Positions 1 to 8,829 of a stretch of DNA of 41,116 nucleotides are shown here, in pieces. The notes under the pieces were generated by a model. The model saw only the letters and a list, made by a program, of their open reading frames with translations. It did not search any database and was not told the origin of the DNA. The position numbers and the translations under genes were made by a program. This DNA is from Clostridia bacterium (lineage in GTDB: Bacteria; Bacillota; Clostridia; Christensenellales; Borkfalkiaceae), in NCBI GenBank assembly GCA_017623605.1, contig JAGAOR010000018.1, positions 1-41,116 of the forward strand, read 5' to 3'. The first letter of the stretch is position 1, and the number at the start of each line of letters is the position of its first letter.

Positions 1-1
1 T

Positions 2-241
2 GCGGTTGCCGCGGCAAACGAGGGCAAGGAAGCGGTGCTTTTCAGCTATTTTACCAACGACGAGACGGCTACGACGGAGAGCGTTACCGTAAAATTCGAG
101 GGTGGCAGCGCGGATTCCTACGCGTTCATTGTGCTTGACAATGAATATAACGCCGAGCGGATTTGCACCGTTGCAGTGGAAAACGGCGAAGTAACGTTTA
201 AGATGAAGCCGAACACGGTCGTTATGTTGGAAAAGTGTTAA
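2..241 (+). CDS. C-terminal fragment of a probable glycoside hydrolase (beta-sandwich tail)
   Basis: An open frame enters from the left edge and stops at 239-241, so only about 79 C-terminal residues are visible. They alternate hydrophobic and polar residues in the way of a small beta-sandwich, with the segments VLFSYFTND, AFIVLDNEY and NTVVMLEK. Short all-beta C-terminal domains ending in a phrase like 'VVMLE' are common behind the TIM barrel of glycoside hydrolases of the GH39 type. The catalytic part lies outside the window, so that name is an inference from the tail and from the carbohydrate genes that follow. A GTG lies at 35, but the frame is open upstream of it, which argues against a start there. 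It could equally be the tail of another secreted or cytoplasmic beta-rich enzyme. Confidence 0.5.
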   Translation, partial: AVAAANEGKEAVLFSYFTNDETATTESVTVKFEGGSADSYAFIVLDNEYNAERICTVAVENGEVTFKMKPNTVVMLEKC

Positions 242-259
242 TCTAGTGTAGAGGGATAT

Positions 260-314
260 GCGTTTCAATCCGTTCTTACCGTAGTGGGGTAAGTGCAGCC
301 ACGGATTGAAACGC
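260..314. repeat. Nested perfect inverted repeat (13-bp outer stem, 6-bp inner stem)
   Basis: GCGTTTCAATCCG at 260-272 is exactly complementary to CGGATTGAAACGC at 302-314. Inside it, CTTACC (275-280) pairs with GGTAAG (288-293) around a 7-base loop. It sits between the stop of the upstream gene and the start of the isomerase-like gene. No T-run follows the 3' arm, so it is not a canonical intrinsic terminator. It may be a factor-assisted terminator, a processing site or a mobile palindromic element. Confidence 0.6.
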
Positions 315-417
315 TATTTACCGAATATACCAAACGAGAAAAAAATTAAACAATAAAACGAGCGGTAAAATATAATTTTTACAACGCTTAGAAAAAGTTT
401 TGATAGGAGAATAAAGA

Positions 418-936
418 ATGTCAAAAGTAGCATTCGTAGGGTTCGGAGAGGTCAATACGCCGAAAGAAATTATTATCAATAAGTGTGAGAAAGCGGCAAA
501 ATCGTTAGAGGAAGCAGGCTTGGATTTATGTAGTGTATATCCCGTAACGGACGATTACGAGGAAAAAGATATTCAAAAAGCGGTGAACGCGTTAAAAGGT
601 AAGGATTTCGACGCGCTTGTCGTATGTATCGCGGGTTGGATCCCCACGCACGCGGTTGTGAAAGTGACGGAGTATTTCAAAAATACGCCTATGGTATTGT
701 GGGGACTTTGCGGTTGGACGGAAGGCGATAGGTTGGTAACGACTGCCGATCAGGCAGGTACGAGCGCAATTCGCAAAACGTTCAAGGATTTAGGGTATAC
801 GTTCAAATACGTGTACGATATTATAGGGTTGCCGTCCAAGGTGGATGAAATACGAAGTGATTTACGCGCTCGGTGGCGACGGAAAAGGTGGCAAGAGAGA
901 ACTGCCGTATACGTTGACTGTAATCGACGGGGATAA
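418..936 (+). pseudogene. 5' part of a sugar-isomerase-like gene (FucI/AraA-like), broken near base 845
   Basis: The first ~140 residues have the Rossmann-like start of L-fucose/L-arabinose isomerase-related proteins (COG2407 type): a VAFVGFGEVN strand-loop, a DALVVCIAGWIP segment, VLWGLCGW and KYVYDIIGLPSK. Such enzymes interconvert aldoses and ketoses and are usually about 440-500 residues. This one stops at 172, and its last ~25 residues are an Arg-rich run that does not resemble the family. From about 845 the DNA codes in another frame for an unrelated surface protein. The start at 418 is supported by TAGGAG a few bases upstream, and a TATAAT-like box lies at 371-376. The gene is therefore truncated, by a deletion or recombination in the genome or by an assembly join. 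A simple frameshift cannot explain it, because no isomerase sequence continues in any frame. Confidence 0.7.
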
Positions 937-3900
937 CCGTTTTGTAACGGACGGTGTGGCTGCGACGTATCAAAAGGGCGACGTGGTAGACTGCTCGGCG
1001 GCGTATATGCTTGTCGGTGGTGAAAGAGTTCCTTACGAATTTTCGGTGGAATATCCCAACGGGAGAAAATACAAGAATAAAGTTTTCAACGCGAATTTGT
1101 CTGGTGTTTACCGTTTGCGCGCAACCGCTTCGGTGGAGGGACAGGATTATGCGTTTGAAAAGGAAATCACCGTTGCCGTGACAAAGAGCGATCAGTTTAA
1201 AACGATTTCGGATCAGGTGAATATTTCGACGGGAAGAAGTAGTATGACCGGAGAAAGTGGCACCGTGATTTCGGTTGCGCAGTCGGGGGCTTTGGTGGAA
1301 TATTCCAAGCCCGTAGATCTGAGCACGTTCAGCGGGCAAACGGAGAAAGACAAAGATTTGGGAACGACGAAGGTGAAGGGAACGGCAAATCCCGTTATCG
1401 ATTTCACGATTGATCCGGTGGCATACGGTACGGCGGCGGCTGGCGGTGTATACGTGTATATCACGGACGCAGCCGATCCTAATAACAAAATCACGATCTC
1501 CATAATGAGCGATGGTAACACTGTATGGTCGTACGTCCGCGCCGGCGCAACCGGGCAGAATTTGACAGGTTATCACGTGGGCTCAAATGGCATAGGGCTG
1601 GATGAGAGAAAGGCAAAATTCGGTAAATTTGATAATACGCCCGGTACTCTGCACACGAATAAGGCAGGATTTATAACCTATCACAGCTTTGCGGGAAAGT
1701 TGGCGACTGGTGCAACGGGAGCTAATTCCAGAATGACGTTGTGGTACGACAACGATACCAAGCAGGTGTTGTGTACGCCGAAAATCACCAGTATTAAATA
1801 CTATAACTCGTATATCGTCACCGATCTGGACGACGTGAATTATACTTTGGGGAATGCGTGGCAAGGCTTTACGTCCGATAAAGTGTATATCAGCTTTATG
1901 GTAATGGGCTTGACTGCACCTCAGGCAAATATGGTCGTCTACAACATTGCGGGTGAGGATTTCTCCAACGCGACGATCTCGCAAGACGAGAAGCCCACCG
2001 TGAACGTGGAGGGTGGGAACACTCTGACGGGCTTGGCAGGTAAAGATTTGTCTTTGGCGTTGCCCGCGGCAACTGCATACAACGCTTTGGGTGAAGAGAT
2101 TGACAACGTCGTTGGCAAAGTATATTATATAAAGAACGGCGTGCGTTACGACGTACCCGTGATCAACGGTCGTTTCGCCACCAAGCGGAGCGGCGATTAT
2201 GAAATTGAATACACGGCAATAGACGGATTCGGTAACCGCGGCACGAGTCGCGTGGAAGTTAACGTGCTGGATAGCGATAGCGCGCCGGATTTAAAAACCG
2301 ACTTCGACGAGGGAACGCCCGATCAAAGCTATACGCAATGCTTGGCAGGTTCTTACGTACCCTTGCTTGCGACGGAACAATTATCTGTGGAAAACGCCAT
2401 CGGCGACGTAACCACTGTGTGCGCGGTATACTACGACGGAAAGGCGGTCGAAGTGAAGAACGGCAAATTCTTTGCCCATCAGGTAGGCAGTTATACGGTG
2501 GAATTCCGTACGACGGATAGCGTTGGCAGAACGACGACGATTCCGTACACGGTAGTCACGACGGAACCCGAAGAACCCGTGATTTACGGCAATATCCCTT
2601 ATTACGTAGGGTTTATCCGTGGCAACACGTATACGATTTCCGATTTGTATTTTATCGATTTCGCGGAATCGCCCGAAGTGCAGAAAGCGGACGTGTATAT
2701 TAACGGCGAATTGTATACGGAAAGCACGTTCAGCTTACCTTCTTCGGTAGAAGCGGAAGAGGCAAGCGAAAAATCGGAAACGGTTAAATTGGAATATAAA
2801 TACGGCGATAAACCGGAACCGTTGCGTGAGTATAATATTCCCGTAAAGACCGTTTATAAGAAAACCACGCAGACGGTAGCAGGCAGACCTAAAGAATCTA
2901 CTAATTTCTTGTCCGACAGATATTTCCTGTTCGGCGAAAGTAAGAACGGAGCGATCACGGGCACTGTAAGAAGCAATCACCTGTTGTTGTCTACCACGGC
3001 GGACGACGCATTGGCGCGTTTTGTGCAACCTGTGCCTTCTAATCTGGTGAATTTGCGTTTGAGCACGAACACCGATCGGGGCGCGGCGGAAGGGACGGCA
3101 AACGCGCGCCCGTCGAATATCAAAAGCGTTACGTTGTATCTGACGGACGCAATGGATGAGAAGAAAACCTTGACCGTGAAAATTTTCGAGGCGGAAGATG
3201 GACTTCTGTATATGGAGATAGGCGAAAAAACTTCGTTGTCTCTCAACGGTTCGTTGACGGGCTTCAGCGAATCCCCCGTACAATTCAAGTATGACAATGA
3301 AAGCAAAGCCTTCTACGACGTGATAACCGGCTTGCGCCTTATCGAGCCTGCCATGTATGAAAACAAGGAACAGTTTGAAGGGTTCAGCGATCAGGTATAC
3401 GTTGCGCTTTCTATAGAACGCGAAGATAGCGAAAAGGCTGCCACGTTGCGCCTGTATTCCATCGGCGGTCAGTCTTTCGCCAACTCGATGAAAGACGACG
3501 ACGGCGCGCCTATCATCGTTGTGGACGGTTCGACGAGCGGTATATACAACGTGGGCACGGAGTTCAAAACGTTTACGGCTTCGGCAAGAGACGTGTTGAG
3601 CGATATTGCGGAATTCTACGTTACCGTTACGTTGGAAAGAAACGGACAGACGGAGATCGTGAAAGATATCAACGGCAAGCCGATTGAAAAGCTGTCGCCG
3701 ACGGAGGAATATACGTTCCGTTTGGATAAGATCGGTACGTACAGAATTATTTATAACGCGAAAGACCGTTGTGGAGCGAAAGCGGAATCCGTGTTCGCGA
3801 TCACGGCGTTACAGCGTAGTGAGCCTACGATCACACTTTCGGGTGGAGTACCCGAAGCGGTGAAGCTCAACGCTACGGTGGAATTACCCACGGCAAGCGT

Positions 3901-4090
3901 GGCGTTTATGGAAGAAGACGAGAACAATTTCACGTACGTGATTTATATCACGCCTTCCAACTGCTATGAAACGGTGGTGGACAATTCGTTCGTGGCAAAT
4001 GAAGAAGGAATCTACCGCGTACGTTATTATGCGCTTGACACATACGGTAACTACGCGCTGGTGGAATACCAAATCTTGTGCGTGAAATAA
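845..4090 (+). CDS. Large Ig-like/lectin-like surface protein, N-terminus missing
   Basis: The frame is 1081 codons long from the first ATG, without a signal peptide, a convincing ribosome binding site or an N-terminal domain boundary. Its first residues (KYEVIYALGGDG) match the last strands of the Ig-like repeats further on, for example YEIEYTAIDGFGN, YTVEFRTTDSVG, YRIIYNAKDRCG and YRVRYYALDTYGN, so the true N-terminus has been lost. Layout: end of an Ig domain (1-25), Ig-like (about 30-112), jelly-roll-like module A (about 128-372), two Ig-like domains (about 382-475 and 480-573), a linker domain (575-680), jelly-roll-like module B (about 680-893) and two Ig-like domains (895-988 and 988-1081). 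Modules A and B look like diverged copies: both begin with a Ser/Gly stretch and end with an 'IAGEDFSN/IGGQSFAN' phrase. No LPXTG or other C-terminal anchor is seen. The role is inferred to be extracellular glycan binding or adhesion. As it stands the product would stay in the cytoplasm. Confidence 0.75.
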   Translation: MKYEVIYALGGDGKGGKRELPYTLTVIDGDNRFVTDGVAATYQKGDVVDCSAAYMLVGGERVPYEFSVEYPNGRKYKNKVFNANLSGVYRLRATASVEGQDYAFEKEITVAVTKSDQFKTISDQVNISTGRSSMTGESGTVISVAQSGALVEYSKPVDLSTFSGQTEKDKDLGTTKVKGTANPVIDFTIDPVAYGTAAAGGVYVYITDAADPNNKITISIMSDGNTVWSYVRAGATGQNLTGYHVGSNGIGLDERKAKFGKFDNTPGTLHTNKAGFITYHSFAGKLATGATGANSRMTLWYDNDTKQVLCTPKITSIKYYNSYIVTDLDDVNYTLGNAWQGFTSDKVYISFMVMGLTAPQANMVVYNIAGEDFSNATISQDEKPTVNVEGGNTLTGLAGKDLSLALPAATAYNALGEEIDNVVGKVYYIKNGVRYDVPVINGRFATKRSGDYEIEYTAIDGFGNRGTSRVEVNVLDSDSAPDLKTDFDEGTPDQSYTQCLAGSYVPLLATEQLSVENAIGDVTTVCAVYYDGKAVEVKNGKFFAHQVGSYTVEFRTTDSVGRTTTIPYTVVTTEPEEPVIYGNIPYYVGFIRGNTYTISDLYFIDFAESPEVQKADVYINGELYTESTFSLPSSVEAEEASEKSETVKLEYKYGDKPEPLREYNIPVKTVYKKTTQTVAGRPKESTNFLSDRYFLFGESKNGAITGTVRSNHLLLSTTADDALARFVQPVPSNLVNLRLSTNTDRGAAEGTANARPSNIKSVTLYLTDAMDEKKTLTVKIFEAEDGLLYMEIGEKTSLSLNGSLTGFSESPVQFKYDNESKAFYDVITGLRLIEPAMYENKEQFEGFSDQVYVALSIEREDSEKAATLRLYSIGGQSFANSMKDDDGAPIIVVDGSTSGIYNVGTEFKTFTASARDVLSDIAEFYVTVTLERNGQTEIVKDINGKPIEKLSPTEEYTFRLDKIGTYRIIYNAKDRCGAKAESVFAITALQRSEPTITLSGGVPEAVKLNATVELPTASVAFMEEDENNFTYVIYITPSNCYETVVDNSFVANEEGIYRVRYYALDTYGNYALVEYQILCVK

Positions 4091-4105
4091 AGGAGGAGCG
4101 AAAAG

Positions 4106-6067
4106 ATGAAGAAAACGTATAAAATTGCAAGTCTTTTATTGGCTGCTCTTACAATGAGCTCTGCGTTTTCAGCTTGCAACGTGTCGGGAGGAACGACGGG
4201 TGGCACTGCAGGCACGCCTGCGGCGTACGTAGGCAAAGGAACGCACGAAGCGTCCGTCACCGCGACTTCCACGTATATGGTGAAGAATGGGAGAACCGAT
4301 TATAAGCTCGTGCTTCCCGAAGAACCCACCGAATATGAAGAGGAAGCGGCGATTCTGATCAACGAATACGCGGAAAAAGCATTAGGCGTTACCTTTCCGG
4401 TCGTGTCGGACGTAACGGCGGAGAACGGGAAATACATATCGATCGGCGATACGTCGATGATGCGAAAAAGCGGTATTTCGGTGGACTTGAACAAGTTTGG
4501 GGAATCGGGCTTCCGCATCGTGACGAAAAACGACGACGTGTATATTTCCGGTTCAAGAACCACGTTGCGGCAGGGCACGTATTACGGCGCGCAGGAATTT
4601 TTAAAGCACACGATTGATTGGCGGGCATACGCCGTGGACGAAGTACAGTATACGGTATCCGATCAGATGCCGTTATATGATTTCGACGTGACGGAAATCC
4701 CCGAATTCGATAATCGTAGATACGGTTCGTATAACGTAACGAGTAATCTGACCTATCAGCGGTTTTTGCGCTTGACTGTTAAGGAAGAGGTAGAATTGCC
4801 ACTCTCGGGGCATAGCCATTTCAAGATTCTGCCACCCGAAACGTATTGGGAAGATCATCCCGAATGGTATTGTTGGAAAACGGGTTTTGCATATTCGCCT
4901 GGGGTGGCGGACGCGTTTAAAAGCGGTCAGCTGTGCTTGAGCAACGAAGAGATGCAGAAAGAATTCGTCAACCAGTTGGTGCAGTTGTTCAGAGATAATC
5001 CCACCACTAGCTTCGCGCATATAGGGCAACAGGATATGGCGCCCCCGTGCGATTGCGAGAATTGCGAAGCGATGAGAGCGGAGTATAACACCACCTACAC
5101 GGGTATGCTCGTGGCGTTCACGAATAAGATCGCAAGGGAAGTAACGCGTATCATACAGGAGAGCGAGCCGGACAGACAGCTCCAATTCGAGATGTTTGCC
5201 TACCAAGAATCCCTTGTGCCTCCCGTAGGTATGATAAACGGCGAATACGTGGCGCACCACGAGGAAGTCATTCCCGACGAAAACGTAATGATTCAGTTTA
5301 CGCCGATGGGCAGTAAGATCACCGAAGCGATAAGTAACGAGGAAAATAAAACCTTTTATAAGTATCTGGAGGGCTGGTGCGCGCTCACCGACAATATCAG
5401 TACGTGGACGTATGGCACCAACTTCAAGATGTCGAACATCAACCAAAAGAACTGGGATATAGCCACGGTAGACCTTCGCACGTATTCCGAACACGGTGTG
5501 CGTAAGGTATACAACCAGAGCTTTAACAACAAAAACATAGCGCAGCTTTACGAGATCCGCGCATGGGTAGAAGCGCAGCTTATGTGGAACGTGTCGCTCA
5601 GCTATCAGGAGCTTGTGGAAGAGTTTGTGGAGCATTACTACGGACCTGCGGCGCCGCACATTCAAAAAATGTTCGACGCGATGACGACGCACTATGAATA
5701 TCTGCGTACGCAATTAAAGTGTACGGGCGGGTGGAACTTCAACCTGGATAACGTTCTGTATTGGCAATTCCCTTACGTGGAAAGCATCCGCTGCATAATG
5801 CAGGACGCGTTTGCGGCAGTGGAAGCGATCAAGGCAAGCGATCCCAATGCATATGAAAAGTATTATTGGAGAGTATGCAGCGCGTATTTAGAAAATATCT
5901 ATATGCAAATGGAATATCATTCGGACAAATACGGTAGAGACTACTGCTTGGAAACGATTGACCTTTATGAAGCCCTTTGCAGAAGATTTAATCTCGTGGA
6001 AATAACCGAAGGTGGCGCGAAGACCACGGACGGCACTATTAAAGCATGGAGGGCGCGTTATGTGTAA
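4106..6067 (+). CDS. DUF4838 lipoprotein (putative glycan-active enzyme or binding protein)
   Basis: The 653-residue product starts with a lipoprotein signal: a KK-positive end, a hydrophobic core and the lipobox FSAC with Cys24 as the lipidated residue. Residues ~30-200 resemble the small alpha/beta domain found in front of the barrel in alpha-glucuronidases and GH20-like enzymes, with YYGAQEFL near 155. The DUF4838 barrel follows, with the landmarks ETYWEDHPEWYCW (~245-260), GQQDMAPPCDCENC (Cys315, 317, 320) and PYVE near the end. DUF4838 proteins occur in polysaccharide-degrading loci, but I know of no established reaction. Ribosome binding site AGGAGG ends about 10 bases before ATG 4106. 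The gene is 15 bp behind the large surface gene and overlaps the next gene by 8 bp, so it belongs to one transcription unit. It probably acts on the outer face of the membrane on a glycan captured by its neighbours. Confidence 0.85.
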   Translation: MKKTYKIASLLLAALTMSSAFSACNVSGGTTGGTAGTPAAYVGKGTHEASVTATSTYMVKNGRTDYKLVLPEEPTEYEEEAAILINEYAEKALGVTFPVVSDVTAENGKYISIGDTSMMRKSGISVDLNKFGESGFRIVTKNDDVYISGSRTTLRQGTYYGAQEFLKHTIDWRAYAVDEVQYTVSDQMPLYDFDVTEIPEFDNRRYGSYNVTSNLTYQRFLRLTVKEEVELPLSGHSHFKILPPETYWEDHPEWYCWKTGFAYSPGVADAFKSGQLCLSNEEMQKEFVNQLVQLFRDNPTTSFAHIGQQDMAPPCDCENCEAMRAEYNTTYTGMLVAFTNKIAREVTRIIQESEPDRQLQFEMFAYQESLVPPVGMINGEYVAHHEEVIPDENVMIQFTPMGSKITEAISNEENKTFYKYLEGWCALTDNISTWTYGTNFKMSNINQKNWDIATVDLRTYSEHGVRKVYNQSFNNKNIAQLYEIRAWVEAQLMWNVSLSYQELVEEFVEHYYGPAAPHIQKMFDAMTTHYEYLRTQLKCTGGWNFNLDNVLYWQFPYVESIRCIMQDAFAAVEAIKASDPNAYEKYYWRVCSAYLENIYMQMEYHSDKYGRDYCLETIDLYEALCRRFNLVEITEGGAKTTDGTIKAWRARYV

Positions 6068-6683
6068 GAAATCAATATCCGTGATTTTATCCGTACTCGT
6101 TACGATGGTGCTTGCTTTGTTTGCTGCGTGCAGCGGCGGCGATTCAAATTCGAGCAGCGCGCCTGCTACCAACCCGGTAACGCTTGATAAAACGGCGATT
6201 ACGCTCTCTATCGACGGAGAAGCCACCTTGCAGGTGCTTGGCGGCGAAGAGGGGCAAACGGTGGTTTGGGAAGCGAAAAACCCGAAGATTGCCACCGTGG
6301 CAAACGGCAAGGTAACGGGCGTTTCGTTAGGCACAACCGTGGTTACGGCAACCGTAGGGGAAAAGACGCTCGAATGTAGCGTTACCGTGGTGATCTTCTA
6401 TGAAAACGTAGTGGAGATCGAGCTGGAAAACGAGGTGCAAGACAATACGAGCTTCCGTTTGTTGACGGGGGACACGTACACGTTTAAACCCGCTTTAATA
6501 GACGGAACGAAAGTGGAAAACGTCACGTTTACGTTAACGAGCGACAACGAGGCAATCACCGTTTCGGATATGACGATCACTGCGGAAAAAGAGGTGAAAA
6601 ACGCCGAAGTGAAGATTGCCTGTACGTATAACGGGCAAGAGTATTCGCTCACCGTATACGTGAGTGTGGATCAGGAGGTGTAA
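6060..6683 (+). CDS. Small BIG2-domain lipoprotein
   Basis: I chose ATG 6060 because GGAGGG at 6048-6053 sits six bases before it and because it begins a clean lipoprotein signal (lipobox FAAC, Cys24). The start overlaps the stop of the DUF4838 gene, which suggests translational coupling. After a Ser/Gly/Ala spacer, residues ~40-128 form a bacterial Ig-like group 2 (BIG2) domain with the typical phrase WEAKNPKIATVANGKVTGV, and residues ~133-207 form a second, looser beta domain. BIG2 domains are structural or adhesive modules of surface proteins; no catalytic motif is present. At 207 residues it is short and may be an accessory binding subunit displayed next to the DUF4838 protein. Confidence 0.85.
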   Translation: MCKKSISVILSVLVTMVLALFAACSGGDSNSSSAPATNPVTLDKTAITLSIDGEATLQVLGGEEGQTVVWEAKNPKIATVANGKVTGVSLGTTVVTATVGEKTLECSVTVVIFYENVVEIELENEVQDNTSFRLLTGDTYTFKPALIDGTKVENVTFTLTSDNEAITVSDMTITAEKEVKNAEVKIACTYNGQEYSLTVYVSVDQEV

Positions 6684-6686
6684 GGT

Positions 6687-8771
6687 ATGAAAAAACTACT
6701 TGCTTTGATTCTTTCCGCGCTTGTTTTCTGCACGTCGCTGGTAACGCTGGTTGGATGCGTCGGCGGCAATAACGGCAATAACGGCAATAACGGAAATAGC
6801 GGCGGCACTTCCGAGAAAGAGGAGAACTATCTTGCGCTCAACGCGTATGAGATCACCTTAAATGTAGGTGAAACGTTTGAGCTGGACGCGAAGCTGTACG
6901 ACGAAAACGACGCGCAACAAACGGTGAAAGAAACGACCTACACCGTAGACGTGGAGAAGATTGCGAGCGTGAAAGACGGTTTGATCACCGCCAAGAAGGC
7001 GGGCTCTACGTATGTCAACGTATACGCCGACGGCGTGGCGGCTTCGTGCTACGTAACCGTTGTCAGCAGCAACGCGATCGACGGGCTGATCATTCGCTTC
7101 ACTACGCAAAAGCTGTATCAAGGCGTTTCGCAACAAGCGTACGCGCTGTTATACGATAACGGCACGTTGATTGCCGAGCCCACCGTAGAGTGGAGCGTGG
7201 CGGACGAAGAAACGTTAGAGGTTACCGCAGACGGCAAGGTTACGCCGAAAAAGACAGCGGAAAGCACGACGATCACTGCCACCTGCGAATACGAAGGCAA
7301 AACGTATACGGCGGAGAAACAAATCGCCGTGGTTGAACCTGTATACTACGCATTGAGCAAATCGAACGTGAAACTGGCTTCGCCGCTCACCGTTTCTGGC
7401 GCAGCGAACGCGAAAGATACCACGCAAGAGCTCACGTTAAACCTCGTGAACGTAGCCGAGGGCAAGGCCGACGCGCTTCCCGTGGAGAAATACACGTTTA
7501 CGCTCTCCGATGCGGAAGTGGTAGAGTCGACCGCCAGCGGAACGATCGTGCAGTTGACGGCGAAGAAGGTCGGCAAAGCCACGTTTACGGCAACGGTTAA
7601 CGAAACCGGCGAGAAAATTGAGGGAACGCTCGAGGTTGCACACGCGATCGCAAGCGTAGCAGATATGGACGTGCTCTCCCTTGCAAGCTGGAACAATGCG
7701 GCGCTCTTGAGCGAAAGCTTCCTTATGGTAGACGATATAGACTATAACGGCGACGTGATGATGCCTATCGCGGAATACGACGATAACAAAACCCGTTCGT
7801 TGGGTATTCAGTGGAAATACCGCTTGAATAAGAAGACGGATGGGAACGGCGTGGAAGTTTACGAATACGTAAACAGAGCGGATTTCGGCAAGAAAGACAC
7901 GGACTGTCTGACGGACGAAGAATTCAAAGCGCTGAGTTCGGCGGGTGGCTTGAATGGAAACAATGTCGCGTCCTTCTCAGGCACGTTCGACGGCAACGGC
8001 TATTCGATCAAAAACGGCGAGCTGTTCTACGGAACGTCAATGACGATCCCTAAGGGTGCGGACGGGGTGTATTGCTCGGCATATTCCTCCCTGTTCGGTC
8101 AGTTCACGGGCACGCTGAAAAACGTTTCCTTTGAAAATATCGGTATGCAAAACCCCGCAAGCGTGACAATCGAGGGGGACTATGGAATGGACGCCGTGCT
8201 TGAAAACGGAAACATAGAAGCGAATCGTTTGTACAAGACGAAAGCGGGAAATTATTACCATCACGGCGCTTCCATAATCGAATACGCTAAAGATTGCGTA
8301 GTCGAGAACGTATACGTGGAAATGCGTGAATCGGACGTCTACTTTGTCCCTGGGCAAGGCTTTGGCGCGTTGATCTGTTGGGGGTATAATTCGTACGTAG
8401 CGAACTGCGTGGCGGATATACAAATGGCAAAAGACGGCAACGGCGCGGTGTATATGATCAAGGGCAAGGGCGACGCGAAGGGTACGTATAAAAACATTCT
8501 CGCGATCGGCAATAAGGCGAGCTATGCCTTTGATTTCAAAGAAGGCAAGGACAATACAACTCGGCTCGGCTTCAACGGCAATTATTGGATGGTAGGTGAT
8601 GCCGCCGATTGGAAAACGCTGTTTACGCTCACCGCGGGCACGGCGGCAACAGCAGCGCAAAGCATAAAACAAACCGTTTCGACGTATGATCCCACAATCT
8701 GGAATATGGAAGATTTCGGAGCGGAAAAGGACGGGCGCCCTGCTCTTATCAAGGGCTGTTCCGTTAAATAA
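6687..8771 (+). CDS. BIG2 lipoprotein with GLUG/beta-helix-like C-terminal region
   Basis: The 694-residue product begins with a lipoprotein signal (lipobox LVGC, Cys24) and an Asn/Gly spacer built from a tandem 9-bp DNA repeat. Three BIG2-like domains follow (about 48-128, 132-213 and 217-318). The C-terminal half (~325-694) contains FSGTFDGNGYSIKN, SLFGQFTGTLKNVSF and further short beta segments, typical of GLUG-motif or right-handed beta-helix surface proteins. It ends with a 'TIWNMEDFG...GRPALIKG' phrase seen at the end of such proteins. GGAGG overlaps the end of the preceding gene, whose stop lies three bases upstream, so the two are coupled. No catalytic residues can be named, so a binding or adhesive role for an extended glycan or host polymer is the best inference. 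Confidence 0.85.
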   Translation: MKKLLALILSALVFCTSLVTLVGCVGGNNGNNGNNGNSGGTSEKEENYLALNAYEITLNVGETFELDAKLYDENDAQQTVKETTYTVDVEKIASVKDGLITAKKAGSTYVNVYADGVAASCYVTVVSSNAIDGLIIRFTTQKLYQGVSQQAYALLYDNGTLIAEPTVEWSVADEETLEVTADGKVTPKKTAESTTITATCEYEGKTYTAEKQIAVVEPVYYALSKSNVKLASPLTVSGAANAKDTTQELTLNLVNVAEGKADALPVEKYTFTLSDAEVVESTASGTIVQLTAKKVGKATFTATVNETGEKIEGTLEVAHAIASVADMDVLSLASWNNAALLSESFLMVDDIDYNGDVMMPIAEYDDNKTRSLGIQWKYRLNKKTDGNGVEVYEYVNRADFGKKDTDCLTDEEFKALSSAGGLNGNNVASFSGTFDGNGYSIKNGELFYGTSMTIPKGADGVYCSAYSSLFGQFTGTLKNVSFENIGMQNPASVTIEGDYGMDAVLENGNIEANRLYKTKAGNYYHHGASIIEYAKDCVVENVYVEMRESDVYFVPGQGFGALICWGYNSYVANCVADIQMAKDGNGAVYMIKGKGDAKGTYKNILAIGNKASYAFDFKEGKDNTTRLGFNGNYWMVGDAADWKTLFTLTAGTAATAAQSIKQTVSTYDPTIWNMEDFGAEKDGRPALIKGCSVK
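6765..6800 (+). repeat. Tandem 9-bp repeat encoding an Asn-Gly spacer
   Basis: GGCAATAAC is repeated three times exactly (6765-6791), followed by a degenerate fourth copy to 6800. It encodes the flexible spacer directly after the lipidated Cys24 of the BIG2 lipoprotein. Such an array can change length by slippage in whole nine-base steps, which would alter the distance of the protein from the membrane without breaking the frame. Confidence 0.8.
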
Positions 8772-8829
8772 CAACGGCTTTCAAAGTATGATCGAAAATA
8801 AAAAAAATTAAAAACAGGAGGATTGAAAG

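Noticed and set aside
260..314. CRISPR repeat, because the arms contain GTTTCAATCC and GGATTGAAAC as in many repeats
   Set aside because: The two copies are inverted, not direct, there are only two, the space between them is itself base-paired, and no cas gene is present.
418..900. A single base frameshift splitting one gene into the frames at 418 and 845
   Set aside because: The two halves belong to unrelated protein types, and the second begins in the middle of an Ig-like domain.
4673..5713. Long open frame on the minus strand opposite the DUF4838 gene
   Set aside because: It lies wholly opposite a convincing gene, is rich in Arg, His and Val and has no ribosome binding site or recognisable motif.
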